A DNA stretch of 5,745 nucleotides from an uncultured Erysipelotrichaceae bacterium (GCA_902803275.1 CADCPE010000142.1:1-5745), one strand, 5' to 3'. Positions 1-5,745 are shown, counted from the first letter of the stretch. Translations and numbers: made by a program. Notes: generated from the sequence alone by a model not told the origin.

Positions 1-274
1 ATTTGAATATGACAGCGTCGATGATTCGATCAGAGTTACGCAGATGGCTCTGGATTTCCTGGGCTACGATGTGGGAAGAAAAGACGGCTACTTTGATCAG
101 ACATTCGCCGAAGCGCTGAATGCGTTCAAGCTCGACAGCGGTCTTTCTGATGATGAGATCCTGGACTCCCGGACCTTTGAACAGGTCGTTTCCCGTACGA
201 GATATGTTCTCTCTACCGATAAGAGCAAAGACAGCCAGCTGATGAAGGCAATAGAGGTATTACATGAAAATTAA
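1..274 (+). CDS. C-terminal part of an S41-family (CtpA/CtpB-like) processing protease with a peptidoglycan-binding-like tail
   Basis: The reading frame is open from base 2, so the gene begins upstream of the window; 90 residues are visible, not only those after the first internal ATG at 44. The stretch around FLGYDVGRKDGYFDQ, followed by LNAF and LDSRTF, has the spacing of a PG_binding_1 three-helix fold, which binds cell-wall peptidoglycan. The last residues (DSQLMKAIEVL) match the usual end of C-terminal processing peptidases of family S41, in which a D-x-QL-x-KA-hydrophobic tail follows the PG-binding domain. Such enzymes are exported and trim protein C-termini at the envelope. The PDZ domain and Ser/Lys catalytic dyad would lie outside the window, so catalysis cannot be assessed. 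The stop overlaps the next gene by 11 bases, suggesting one transcript. The alternative is another envelope protein with a PG-binding tail. Confidence 0.72.
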   Translation, partial: FEYDSVDDSIRVTQMALDFLGYDVGRKDGYFDQTFAEALNAFKLDSGLSDDEILDSRTFEQVVSRTRYVLSTDKSKDSQLMKAIEVLHEN

Positions 275-878
275 AGTAAACGCGCAAAGCAGCATCAAGA
301 TCATTTCCGACAAGATCATTTATTTTGATCCTTTTCTGATCAAGGAAGAATCCCATGATGCGGATATCATCTTTGTGAGCCATGATCACTATGATCACTT
401 CTCGATCGAAGACATCAAGAAAGTCGAAAAAGAAGATACTGTCTATGTGATACCTGACTGCATGTACAATCTGCTGGGCGGGCAAAATGTGGTCATCGTC
501 AAGCCGAATGAGAAGGTGAATGTTGAAGGATATGAGGTCGTCACCATTCCTTCATATAACCGCGACAAACAGTTCCATCCGAAACAGAAGGGCTATGTGG
601 CCTATATCGTCACGATCGAAGGCAAGAGAGTCTATGTTGCGGGAGACTGTGATGAGAATGAAGACAACTTAAGGATCAGCTGCGATATCGCCCTGATCCC
701 GATCGGCGGTCACTATACGATGGACTATAAGGAAGCTGCTTCCTATATCAACAAGATAAGACCGGATCTTGCCATACCGACACACTATGGCAACGGGATC
801 GGTGATGAAAAAGACGGTGAAAGATTCAAGGAGCTTGTAGACAAGGATATCGAAACAGAGATCCTGCTTGGCAAATAG
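264..878 (+). CDS. MBL-fold metallohydrolase (UlaG-like superfamily, substrate unknown)
   Basis: This is a complete 204-residue protein, the usual size for compact single-domain metallo-beta-lactamase-fold hydrolases. The metal-binding signature HxHxDH is present as HDHYDH (residues 40-45). The family's downstream elements follow in order: FHPK with His105, the AGDCD strand with Asp128 (usually AGDT, here Cys129 in place of Thr), IPIGGHYTMD near 146-154, and PTHYG with His174. This order is typical of the zinc- or manganese-dependent UlaG-like branch, whose characterised members hydrolyse phosphorylated lactones or phosphodiesters; most small homologues have no known substrate. There is no signal peptide, so it is probably cytoplasmic. 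The ATG at 264 lies inside the end of the protease gene, with AGAGG at 253-257 six bases upstream, consistent with translational coupling. No intrinsic terminator is seen after the stop. Family assignment is firm; the reaction is not known. Confidence 0.9.
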   Translation: MKIKVNAQSSIKIISDKIIYFDPFLIKEESHDADIIFVSHDHYDHFSIEDIKKVEKEDTVYVIPDCMYNLLGGQNVVIVKPNEKVNVEGYEVVTIPSYNRDKQFHPKQKGYVAYIVTIEGKRVYVAGDCDENEDNLRISCDIALIPIGGHYTMDYKEAASYINKIRPDLAIPTHYGNGIGDEKDGERFKELVDKDIETEILLGK

Positions 879-880
879 CG

Positions 881-909
881 TTGAAAATAAGCCGGCAAAA
901 GACTAAGAT
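881..909 (+). promoter_or_regulatory. Sigma-A-like promoter of the T-box/leuS transcript
   Basis: TTGAAA (881-886, five of six matches to TTGACA) is followed after exactly 17 bases by TAAGAT (904-909, four of six matches to TATAAT). Initiation would be expected near 915-917, about six bases before the first helix of the T-box leader at 922, which supports the prediction. It starts just after the MBL gene stop. This is inferred from sequence only. Confidence 0.6.
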
Positions 910-915
910 AGAAGA

Positions 916-1090
916 GTAATCTTCAGGAATATTAATTGCCTTAATCATTGAGCGAGCTGAGAGTGGTGAAAGTCAGCTGATGAAAGCAATGAACTCGCCT
1001 GAAATAACGATTAATCGTGAGCTCGCGTTAAGAGTGAAGAGTTATAAATGAAGGTGGTAACGCGCAAAAGCGCCCTTTGTCCACCTTTTT
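916..1090 (+). promoter_or_regulatory. T-box riboswitch, leucine (CUC specifier), controlling leuS
   Basis: This leader RNA reads the charging state of tRNA-Leu. Stem I can be folded from TTCAGG (922-927) with CCTGAA (998-1003), ATTG (947-950) with CAAT (987-990), an AG bulge at 951-952, and AGCTGA (955-960) with TCAGCT (973-978), enclosing the familiar GGTGAAAG segment. The specifier loop reads GAA-CTC-G; CTC at 994-996 is a leucine codon followed by a purine. A Stem III-like helix pairs TAACG (1005-1009) with CGTTA (1026-1030). The conserved T-box sequence is AAGGTGGTAACGCG (1051-1064), one base off the common AAGGTGGTACCGCG form. The antiterminator pairs AAGG (1051-1054) with CCTT (1074-1077), leaves the seven-base bulge TGGTAAC (1055-1061), and pairs GCGC (1062-1065) with GCGC (1070-1073) around AAAA. 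The TGGT of the bulge can pair with ACCA of uncharged tRNA-Leu (A73). Uncharged tRNA should favour read-through into leuS. Confidence 0.93.
1051..1090 (+). terminator. Regulated intrinsic terminator of the T-box leader
   Basis: AAGGTGG (1051-1057) pairs perfectly with CCACCTT (1081-1087), with an inner GCGC/GCGC helix, and runs into a short T-tract at 1086-1090. It uses the same 5' bases as the antiterminator, so the two structures exclude each other. It lies 22 bases before the leuS start codon and is expected to form when tRNA-Leu is charged. Confidence 0.88.
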
Positions 1091-1099
1091 GTTTATTCT

Positions 1100-1104
1100 G
1101 GAGG
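1100..1104 (+). promoter_or_regulatory. leuS ribosome binding site, deciding the start codon
   Basis: GGAGG, eight bases before ATG 1113. It fixes the leuS start at 1113. An in-frame TTG at 1077 would give a 12-residue longer product, but that codon lies inside the T-box terminator/antiterminator structure and has no such site. Confidence 0.9.
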
Positions 1105-1112
1105 AATGCTGT

Positions 1113-3509
1113 ATGAGCGTATTTGATTTCAAGACAATCGAAAAGAAATGGCAGAAACACTGGGAAGAAAACGAGACATTCAAGACGGACGTCCGTGATT
1201 TTTCCAAACCCAAGTTCTATGCCCTGGACATGTTTCCGTATCCCTCAGGTGTAGGCCTTCATGCCGGACACCCGGAAGGCTACACTGCTACCGATGTCGT
1301 CAGCCGCTACAAGAGAATGAAGGGCTTCAATGTCCTGCATCCGATGGGCTTCGATTCTTTCGGTCTGCCTGCCGAGCAGTATGCGATCCAGACCGGCAAT
1401 CATCCGGCCGGCTTCACCAAGAAGAATATCGATCATTTTACCGAACAGCTCAAGGGCTTAGGTTTTTCATATGACTGGTCAAAAGTCGTTTCAACTTCTG
1501 ATCCGGATTACTACAAGTGGACGCAATGGATCTTCAAGCAGCTGTTTATTGACGGCTATGCGAAGTGTCTGGAGATGCCGGTCAACTGGTGTGAGGAACT
1601 GGGATGCGTTCTGGCCAATGACGAGGTGATCGACGGCAAGTCTGAAAGAGGCGGCTACCCGGTCGTACGTAAGAACATGAAACAGTGGATCATCGATATC
1701 CCGGCCTATGCGGAAAGACTGCTGGAGAATCTGGACAAGATCGACTGGCCTGAATCGACCAAAGAGATCCAGCGCAATTGGATCGGCAAGTCTGTCGGCG
1801 CGGAAGTCGTCTTCAAGATTGACGGTCATGACGAGAGCTTTACGGTCTTCACGACCAGATGCGACACACTGTTCGGTGTCACATACTGCGTTCTTTCTCC
1901 TGAACATCCGCTGGTAGACAAGATCACCACTTTAGATAAAAAGGAAGAAGTTGAAGCCTACCAGAAACTCTGCGCTTCAAAATCCGACATGGAAAGGACT
2001 GAACTCAACAAGGAAAAGACCGGTGTCTTTACCGGTGCCTATGCGATCAATCCGGTCAATGATAAAAAGATCCCGATCTGGATCTCCGATTATGTGCTGA
2101 TGACTTACGGTACCGGAGCGATCATGGCGGTTCCGGCTCATGATGAACGTGACTATGAATTTGCGAAGAAATTCAATATCGACATCATTCAGGTGCTTGA
2201 AGGAGGCGATATCTCCAGGGAGGCCTGGACACAGGACGGCATTCACATCAATTCCGGTTTCATGGACGGTCTCAACAAGCAGGATGCCATTGACCGGATG
2301 CTGGAATGGCTTGAAGAAAAGGGCATCGGCAAAAAGAAGATCAATTACAAACTAAGAGAATGGATCTTTGCCAGACAGCGTTACTGGGGCGAACCGATCC
2401 CGGTCATTCATTATGAAGACGGAACGATCGGCGTGCTCGATGATGAGGATCTGCCGCTGATCCTTCCGGAACTCGATGATTACGGCCCAAGCAAGACCGG
2501 TGCTCCTCTGGACAAGGCCACTGACTGGGTCAATATAGAATACCATGGCAAGAAGGGCAGACGTGAGACTTCAACGATGCCTGGTTCTGCAGGATCATCC
2601 TGGTACTTCCTGAGATACATCGATCCGCATAATGACAAGGAATTTGCGCAATATGAACTGCTTAAGCACTGGATGCCGGTCGATCTGTATATCGGCGGTC
2701 CTGAACATGCGGTCGGACATCTGCTTTATTCGCGCATGTGGAACAACTATCTCTATGACAAGGGACTGGTCCCTGTTGCCGAACCGTTCCAGAAGCTCGT
2801 TCATCAGGGCTACATCCTGGGTTCCAACGGCATCAAGATGGGCAAGCGTTTCCCTGAATATGTCGTAAATCCGAGCGACATCGTTGAAAAATACGGTGCT
2901 GATACCTTGAGACTGTATGAAATGTTCATGGGTCCGCTGGAGGCAGACAAGCCTTGGTCGACCCAGGGTATCGAAGGTGCTCACAGATGGCTGGAAAGAG
3001 TATGGCGCATGATCATCGAACAGGATAAGCTGAGTGATGAAAACGACGGAAAGCTCGACTTCTCTTACAACGCAACTGTCAAGAAGGTCAGCGAAGATAT
3101 CGAGAACCTGAGACTCAATACCGCGATCTCCCAGATGATGATCTTCATCAATGACTGCTACAAGGAAGAAAAAGTCTACAAGGAATATGCGATAAACTTT
3201 GTGCAGATGCTGTCGGTATTTGCACCGCACCTTGGCTGTGAAATGTATGAAAGGCTCGGACAAAGCGATGAACTGGCTTACCGTCCGTGGCCGACTTGCG
3301 ATGAAAGCAAGCTGGTCGTTGAAGAAAAGGAAGTCGTCGTTCAGGTCAACGGCAAGCTCAGAGGCAAATTCTCTGCCAAAGCTGATGCCGACGATGAAGA
3401 ACTTTACAATACGGCTTTAGGCATTGATAACGTGCAGAAGTTCATCGACGGAAAACCGATCAGGAAACACTTTGTCATCAAAGGCAGAGTTGTAAATATC
3501 GTTGTTTAG
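1113..3509 (+). CDS. leuS: Leucyl-tRNA synthetase (class Ia), cytoplasmic
   Basis: LeuRS charges tRNA-Leu with leucine using ATP. From ATG 1113 the protein has 798 residues, within the usual bacterial range. The class I HIGH motif is HAGH (50-53) in the typical LeuRS context of YPSGVGLHAGHPEGYTATD. The inserted CP1 editing domain follows: the threonine-rich motif is TTRCDT (247-252), matching in position the E. coli Thr247/Thr248/Thr252 set but with Cys250 where Pro or Ala is common, and the hydrolytic aspartate is in AHDERD (Asp344), so editing of mischarged amino acids should be intact. The second catalytic signature is KMGKR (575-579) instead of KMSKS; the second lysine is kept. The anticodon-binding helical domain and C-terminal domain (VVQVNGKLRGKF) complete the protein. 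The segment before RRETSTMPGSAGSSWYFLRY lacks the CPxCG zinc ligands seen in some LeuRS, as in other Firmicutes. Expression is set by the upstream leucine T-box. Confidence 0.98.
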   Translation: MSVFDFKTIEKKWQKHWEENETFKTDVRDFSKPKFYALDMFPYPSGVGLHAGHPEGYTATDVVSRYKRMKGFNVLHPMGFDSFGLPAEQYAIQTGNHPAGFTKKNIDHFTEQLKGLGFSYDWSKVVSTSDPDYYKWTQWIFKQLFIDGYAKCLEMPVNWCEELGCVLANDEVIDGKSERGGYPVVRKNMKQWIIDIPAYAERLLENLDKIDWPESTKEIQRNWIGKSVGAEVVFKIDGHDESFTVFTTRCDTLFGVTYCVLSPEHPLVDKITTLDKKEEVEAYQKLCASKSDMERTELNKEKTGVFTGAYAINPVNDKKIPIWISDYVLMTYGTGAIMAVPAHDERDYEFAKKFNIDIIQVLEGGDISREAWTQDGIHINSGFMDGLNKQDAIDRMLEWLEEKGIGKKKINYKLREWIFARQRYWGEPIPVIHYEDGTIGVLDDEDLPLILPELDDYGPSKTGAPLDKATDWVNIEYHGKKGRRETSTMPGSAGSSWYFLRYIDPHNDKEFAQYELLKHWMPVDLYIGGPEHAVGHLLYSRMWNNYLYDKGLVPVAEPFQKLVHQGYILGSNGIKMGKRFPEYVVNPSDIVEKYGADTLRLYEMFMGPLEADKPWSTQGIEGAHRWLERVWRMIIEQDKLSDENDGKLDFSYNATVKKVSEDIENLRLNTAISQMMIFINDCYKEEKVYKEYAINFVQMLSVFAPHLGCEMYERLGQSDELAYRPWPTCDESKLVVEEKEVVVQVNGKLRGKFSAKADADDEELYNTALGIDNVQKFIDGKPIRKHFVIKGRVVNIVV

Positions 3510-3549
3510 CTTATTGATGCAACGAAAAGATATAAGAGGACATTAAACA

Positions 3550-4926
3550 ATGATAAATGATTTACTAAACTGGATAGACAACAATATCATGTGGGGCCCG
3601 GCTATGATCATCTTTCTTTTGGGCACGCATATTTATCTGACCTTCAAAACCGGTTTTGTTCAGAAATCCGTCTTCAAGGGAATAAAGGAATCATTGAGAA
3701 CGGAAGATTCCCGCAAGGGTGATCTTTCGATCTTCGGCTCCCTGATGACGGCCCTAAGTTCAACGATAGGCACCGGAAACATCATCGGTGTAGGAACGGC
3801 GATAACAGTAGGCGGACCAGGTGCCGTATTGTGGACCTGGATCGGCGGTATCTTCGGCATCGCGACCAAATATGCCGAATCATATATCGCGGTCAAATAC
3901 CGCAGAAAAGAAGAAGACGGTACCTATATGGGCGGTGCCATGACAGCCTTTGAACATCTCAACAAGCCGACCATGGGCAAGATCTTTGCCTGGTGCTGTG
4001 CCCTGGGTGCTTTCGGCATCGGCTGTTCATCACAAAGCAAGGCTATCGTTGATGTCATGTCTGCCAACTTCAATCTCAACAGCATCGTTATCGGATTGAT
4101 AATCTGCGTGCTTACCGGACTGGTCGTATTCGGCGGTGTCAAGGCGATCTCCAATGTCTGTGAGAAGCTGGTTCCGTTTATGTCGATCGTCTATGTTCTG
4201 GGATGTCTGATCATACTGGTCATAAACATCAGATACCTTCCGGAAACGATCGCTCTGATCATCAGATCGGCATTTTCAAGAAGAGCTGCTTTAGGCGGCT
4301 TTGTCGGCTCAAGCATCATCACGGCAGCCCGTGCAGGAATTGCCAGAGGCCTTTTCTCCAACGAAGCAGGTATGGGTTCCGCACCTCAGGCTACTGCTGC
4401 TTCTGTTGCCAAGAACGCAGTCAAACCGGCTCTTGTCGGTTCTACTGGCGTCTTCTGGGATACGGTGGTCGTCTGTCTGATGACCGGCCTGGTCCTTGTT
4501 TCGAGCATCGTCGGCAACGATGCGATCAGCTGCGTGCTGGCTGATGGTTCAACCATCTCCGGTTCCGGACTTGTATCCGCATGTTTCGGCCAGATTCCGT
4601 TTCTCGGCAAACCGCTGCTTACATTCGGCATCCTGACTTTTGCCTATTCAACGATCCTTGGCTGGAGCTATTACGGCGAAAACTGCATCAAGTATCTCTT
4701 TGGCAAAAAAGCGATCAGGATCTATCAGGTATTGTGGATCGTTGTGATCTTCATCGGTGCCATTCTTACCGAAGGCGCTGTCTGGACTATGGCCGATATC
4801 CTCAATGCGGCAATGTGCATTCCGAATGTCATTGCAGTTCTGCTGCTGAGAGAACAGATCCAGAAGGATACAAAGTATTATCTGTATGAAGACCATCTTG
4901 AGGAAGTCGACAGCGAGCTGAACTGA
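3550..4926 (+). CDS. Sodium:alanine/glycine-type symporter, AGCS family
   Basis: This 458-residue multi-spanning membrane protein should import a small amino acid with Na+ (or H+) across the cytoplasmic membrane. AGCS hallmarks are clear: STIGTGNIIGVGTAI (71-85), GGPGAVLWTWIGGIFGIATKYAE (88-110), RGLFSNEAGMGSAPQ (266-280) and GWSYYGE (371-377). About ten or eleven hydrophobic helices can be traced from residue 15 to 433, followed by a charged tail rich in Glu and Asp. Length and order match AlsT/DagA-type members, which carry alanine, glycine or sometimes glutamine; the true substrate cannot be read from sequence. AAGAGGA (3534-3540) precedes ATG 3550 by nine bases. The gene begins 40 bases after leuS with no terminator between, so it is probably co-transcribed and subject to the leucine T-box. 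Family confidence is high; substrate is unknown. Confidence 0.95.
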   Translation: MINDLLNWIDNNIMWGPAMIIFLLGTHIYLTFKTGFVQKSVFKGIKESLRTEDSRKGDLSIFGSLMTALSSTIGTGNIIGVGTAITVGGPGAVLWTWIGGIFGIATKYAESYIAVKYRRKEEDGTYMGGAMTAFEHLNKPTMGKIFAWCCALGAFGIGCSSQSKAIVDVMSANFNLNSIVIGLIICVLTGLVVFGGVKAISNVCEKLVPFMSIVYVLGCLIILVINIRYLPETIALIIRSAFSRRAALGGFVGSSIITAARAGIARGLFSNEAGMGSAPQATAASVAKNAVKPALVGSTGVFWDTVVVCLMTGLVLVSSIVGNDAISCVLADGSTISGSGLVSACFGQIPFLGKPLLTFGILTFAYSTILGWSYYGENCIKYLFGKKAIRIYQVLWIVVIFIGAILTEGAVWTMADILNAAMCIPNVIAVLLLREQIQKDTKYYLYEDHLEEVDSELN

Positions 4927-4964
4927 TTCACAGAGTTTTCATAATCAAATAGTAGTATGACGGT

Positions 4965-5369
4965 ATGAGAAGAGTTAACTTACTGCTGTTGATCACACCC
5001 AAGACGCAGGTGGCATGTCTGAATACGACGATGAACGTCAGACAGGCTTTAGAAAAGATGCGGGCTCACGGTTACAGTGCCATTCCGATTATCAACAATG
5101 ACGGTGAATATATGGGGACGGTTTCCGAAGGCGATCTGTTGTGGCAGATCGTCAAGAATGAGAGGATCTCGATCGAAGACCTTGAAGACATTATGCTTAG
5201 CGATCTGCCCAGAAAAAACGACACACCGGCTGTCAAGGTCGATGCCTCGACCGAGGAACTTGTCGCCCAGATAACCAATCACAACTTCGTTCCTGTTGTC
5301 GATGACCGCAATGTCCTGATGGGGATCGTCACCAGAAAAAAAGTCATGCAGCAGCTTATTGAAAAATAA
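4965..5369 (+). CDS. Small protein of two CBS domains (Bateman module)
   Basis: This soluble 134-residue protein is almost entirely one pair of CBS motifs. The first spans about residues 10-62 (TPKTQVACLN, then RQALEKMRAHGYSAIPII, then GEYMGTVSEGDLL) and the second about 77-133 (LPRKND, then NFVPVVDD, then LMGIVTRKKVM). Such modules bind adenosine nucleotides, S-adenosylmethionine or cyclic di-AMP in the cleft between repeats and usually act as sensors; the ligand here is unknown and no catalytic domain is attached. The N-terminus, with TPK about ten residues from the start, fits stand-alone Firmicute CBS proteins, and a stop (TAG 4953-4955) in frame just upstream makes ATG 4965 the first usable start. 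No convincing Shine-Dalgarno precedes it. It follows the symporter by 38 bases and precedes a strong terminator, so it is probably the last gene of the leuS unit. Whether it modulates the transporter is speculation. Confidence 0.9.
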   Translation: MRRVNLLLLITPKTQVACLNTTMNVRQALEKMRAHGYSAIPIINNDGEYMGTVSEGDLLWQIVKNERISIEDLEDIMLSDLPRKNDTPAVKVDASTEELVAQITNHNFVPVVDDRNVLMGIVTRKKVMQQLIEK

Positions 5370-5376
5370 TCAGCAG

Positions 5377-5405
5377 ACAGATATGAGAGATCATATCTGT
5401 TTTTT
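5377..5405 (+). terminator. Intrinsic terminator of the leuS-symporter-CBS unit
   Basis: A perfect ten-pair stem joins ACAGATATGA (5377-5386) and TCATATCTGT (5391-5400), with a GAGA tetraloop and a T-run at 5400-5405. It starts eight bases after the CBS gene stop. The stem is AT-rich, but the T-run and position make it convincing. Confidence 0.88.
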
Positions 5406-5411
5406 ATAGAT

Positions 5412-5442
5412 AAAAAAGTGATGCCTAGATCTTGAGCATCAC
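5412..5442 (-). terminator. Intrinsic terminator of the convergent minus-strand gene
   Basis: On the minus strand GTGATGC (5442-5436) pairs with GCATCAC (5424-5418) around an 11-base loop and is followed by six T (5417-5412). The loop contains the stop codon (5427-5425) of the minus-strand gene. It stands back to back with the plus-strand terminator, six bases away. Confidence 0.8.
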
Positions 5443-5745
5443 TGCAGCGTTTTCTGAGAGGATCGATACATTGTAATAGAAGCTGGTGTGATCGATCAGG
5501 TGAAACAGCAGGCTTACAGCATCGATCAGATCCTCTTTTAAAGTGCTGTTTGATCCGACGTAGATGCATACGAGCCTTGCAAGGCCATAGCAGAAACAAA
5601 GTCCCTTGTAGACTCTGGTCCTGTCGGCCCTCTTGTCGATAAACGGAAAACATTCATAGATCATGGAGTTGTTTATCAGTCTTTCCAGAAAGTTCATCCA
5701 CTTAGGATATTTCGATTCGAATATTTCCCTGTCCTTAGAAAACTG
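5425..5745 (-). CDS. C-terminal part of an uncharacterised protein, possibly FliB-like
   Basis: The minus-strand frame is open from the window edge (5745) to TAG at 5427-5425, giving 106 residues of a gene that starts outside the window; the first ATG inside (5697) is probably internal, since the 16 codons before it are also open. The visible part is helical and hydrophobic with several Cys and aromatic residues: FLERLINN, YECFPFIDK, YGLARLVCIYVG, EDLIDAVSLL and LIDHTSFYYN. The order of an N-x2-hydrophobic-FPF element, a YxLxRL-type helix and a late hydrophobic-x-H-x-x-x-hydrophobic element recalls the C-terminus of FliB/flagellin lysine-N-methylase-like proteins, but the Cys cluster that defines that family would lie outside the window, so the resemblance is weak. 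That the frame is a real gene is supported by its dedicated terminator and by convergence with the leuS unit. The function should be treated as unknown. Confidence 0.7.
   Translation of the reverse strand, partial: QFSKDREIFESKYPKWMNFLERLINNSMIYECFPFIDKRADRTRVYKGLCFCYGLARLVCIYVGSNSTLKEDLIDAVSLLFHLIDHTSFYYNVSILSENAAVMLKI

Noticed and set aside
911..924. GAAG-AGTAAT-CTTC as an isolated hairpin or the AGTA S-turn of Stem I
   Set aside because: The predicted transcription start near 916 would cut through it, and the CTTCAGG arm pairs better with CCTGAA after the specifier.
1008..1017. Palindrome CGATTAATCG as an operator site
   Set aside because: It falls within the Stem II/III region of the T-box leader and is better explained as RNA helix sequence.
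1077..1112. N-terminal extension of leuS from TTG 1077 (12 extra residues)
   Set aside because: The TTG lies within the T-box terminator and has no ribosome binding site, whereas ATG 1113 has GGAGG at ideal spacing and gives the normal LeuRS N-terminus.
2595..3263. Long minus-strand open frame of 222 codons opposite leuS
   Set aside because: It is the antisense of a strongly conserved synthetase with no recognisable protein motif; its openness reflects the codon use of leuS.
4927..4958. Possible separate promoter for the CBS gene (TTCACA ... TAGTAG or TAGTAT)
   Set aside because: The -10 candidates are poor and the spacing for the better one is 20 bases; co-transcription with the symporter is the simpler reading.
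5279..5653. Minus-strand frame of 124 codons overlapping the CBS gene end and the terminal minus-strand gene
   Set aside because: It runs antisense through both terminators and into the CBS gene, while the other frame (5745-5425) ends at a proper terminator and is open to the window edge.

Overview
The window is a compact, mostly plus-strand stretch that looks like the chromosome of a low-to-mid-GC Firmicute. The evidence is a tRNA-responsive T-box leader, a strong Shine-Dalgarno before leuS, a sigma-A-like promoter, and a leucyl-tRNA synthetase of Bacillota type. The protein sequences feel closest to Erysipelotrichia or related gut and oral lineages, but that placement is an impression and not a demonstrated result. 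No mobile element, CRISPR array, rRNA or tRNA gene is visible.

Positions 1-878: the last 90 codons of a secreted S41 (CtpA/CtpB-like) processing protease, ending in a peptidoglycan-binding-like tail. It overlaps by 11 bases a complete 204-residue MBL-fold metallohydrolase, so the two are probably translationally coupled.

Positions 879-1112: a regulatory region. A sigma-A-like promoter (-35 TTGAAA, 17-base spacer, -10 TAAGAT) precedes a T-box riboswitch. It has a CUC (leucine) specifier, a UGGU acceptor-pairing bulge in a well-formed antiterminator, and a mutually exclusive terminator. The leucine specifier and the A73-compatible bulge agree with the gene that follows.

Positions 1113-5405: a probable three-gene operon under the T-box. 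It holds leuS (798 codons), a sodium:alanine/glycine-type AGCS symporter (458 codons) and a small two-CBS-domain protein (134 codons). The gaps are only 40 and 38 bases with no terminator between genes, and the unit ends in a perfect 10-bp-stem intrinsic terminator. If the genes are co-transcribed, leucine starvation would raise both leucine charging capacity and an amino acid transporter.

Positions 5406-5745: the C-terminal 106 codons of a convergent minus-strand gene, running off the window edge, with its own terminator back to back with that of the leuS operon. Its product is uncertain; the visible part faintly resembles the C-terminus of FliB-like proteins.

Most of the window is ordinary housekeeping sequence. 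The items most worth a second look are the linkage of a symporter to leucine-tRNA sensing, the unusual lower part of T-box Stem I with a competing helix, the altered KMSKS motif (KMGKR) of LeuRS, and a minus-strand terminator whose loop contains the stop codon.
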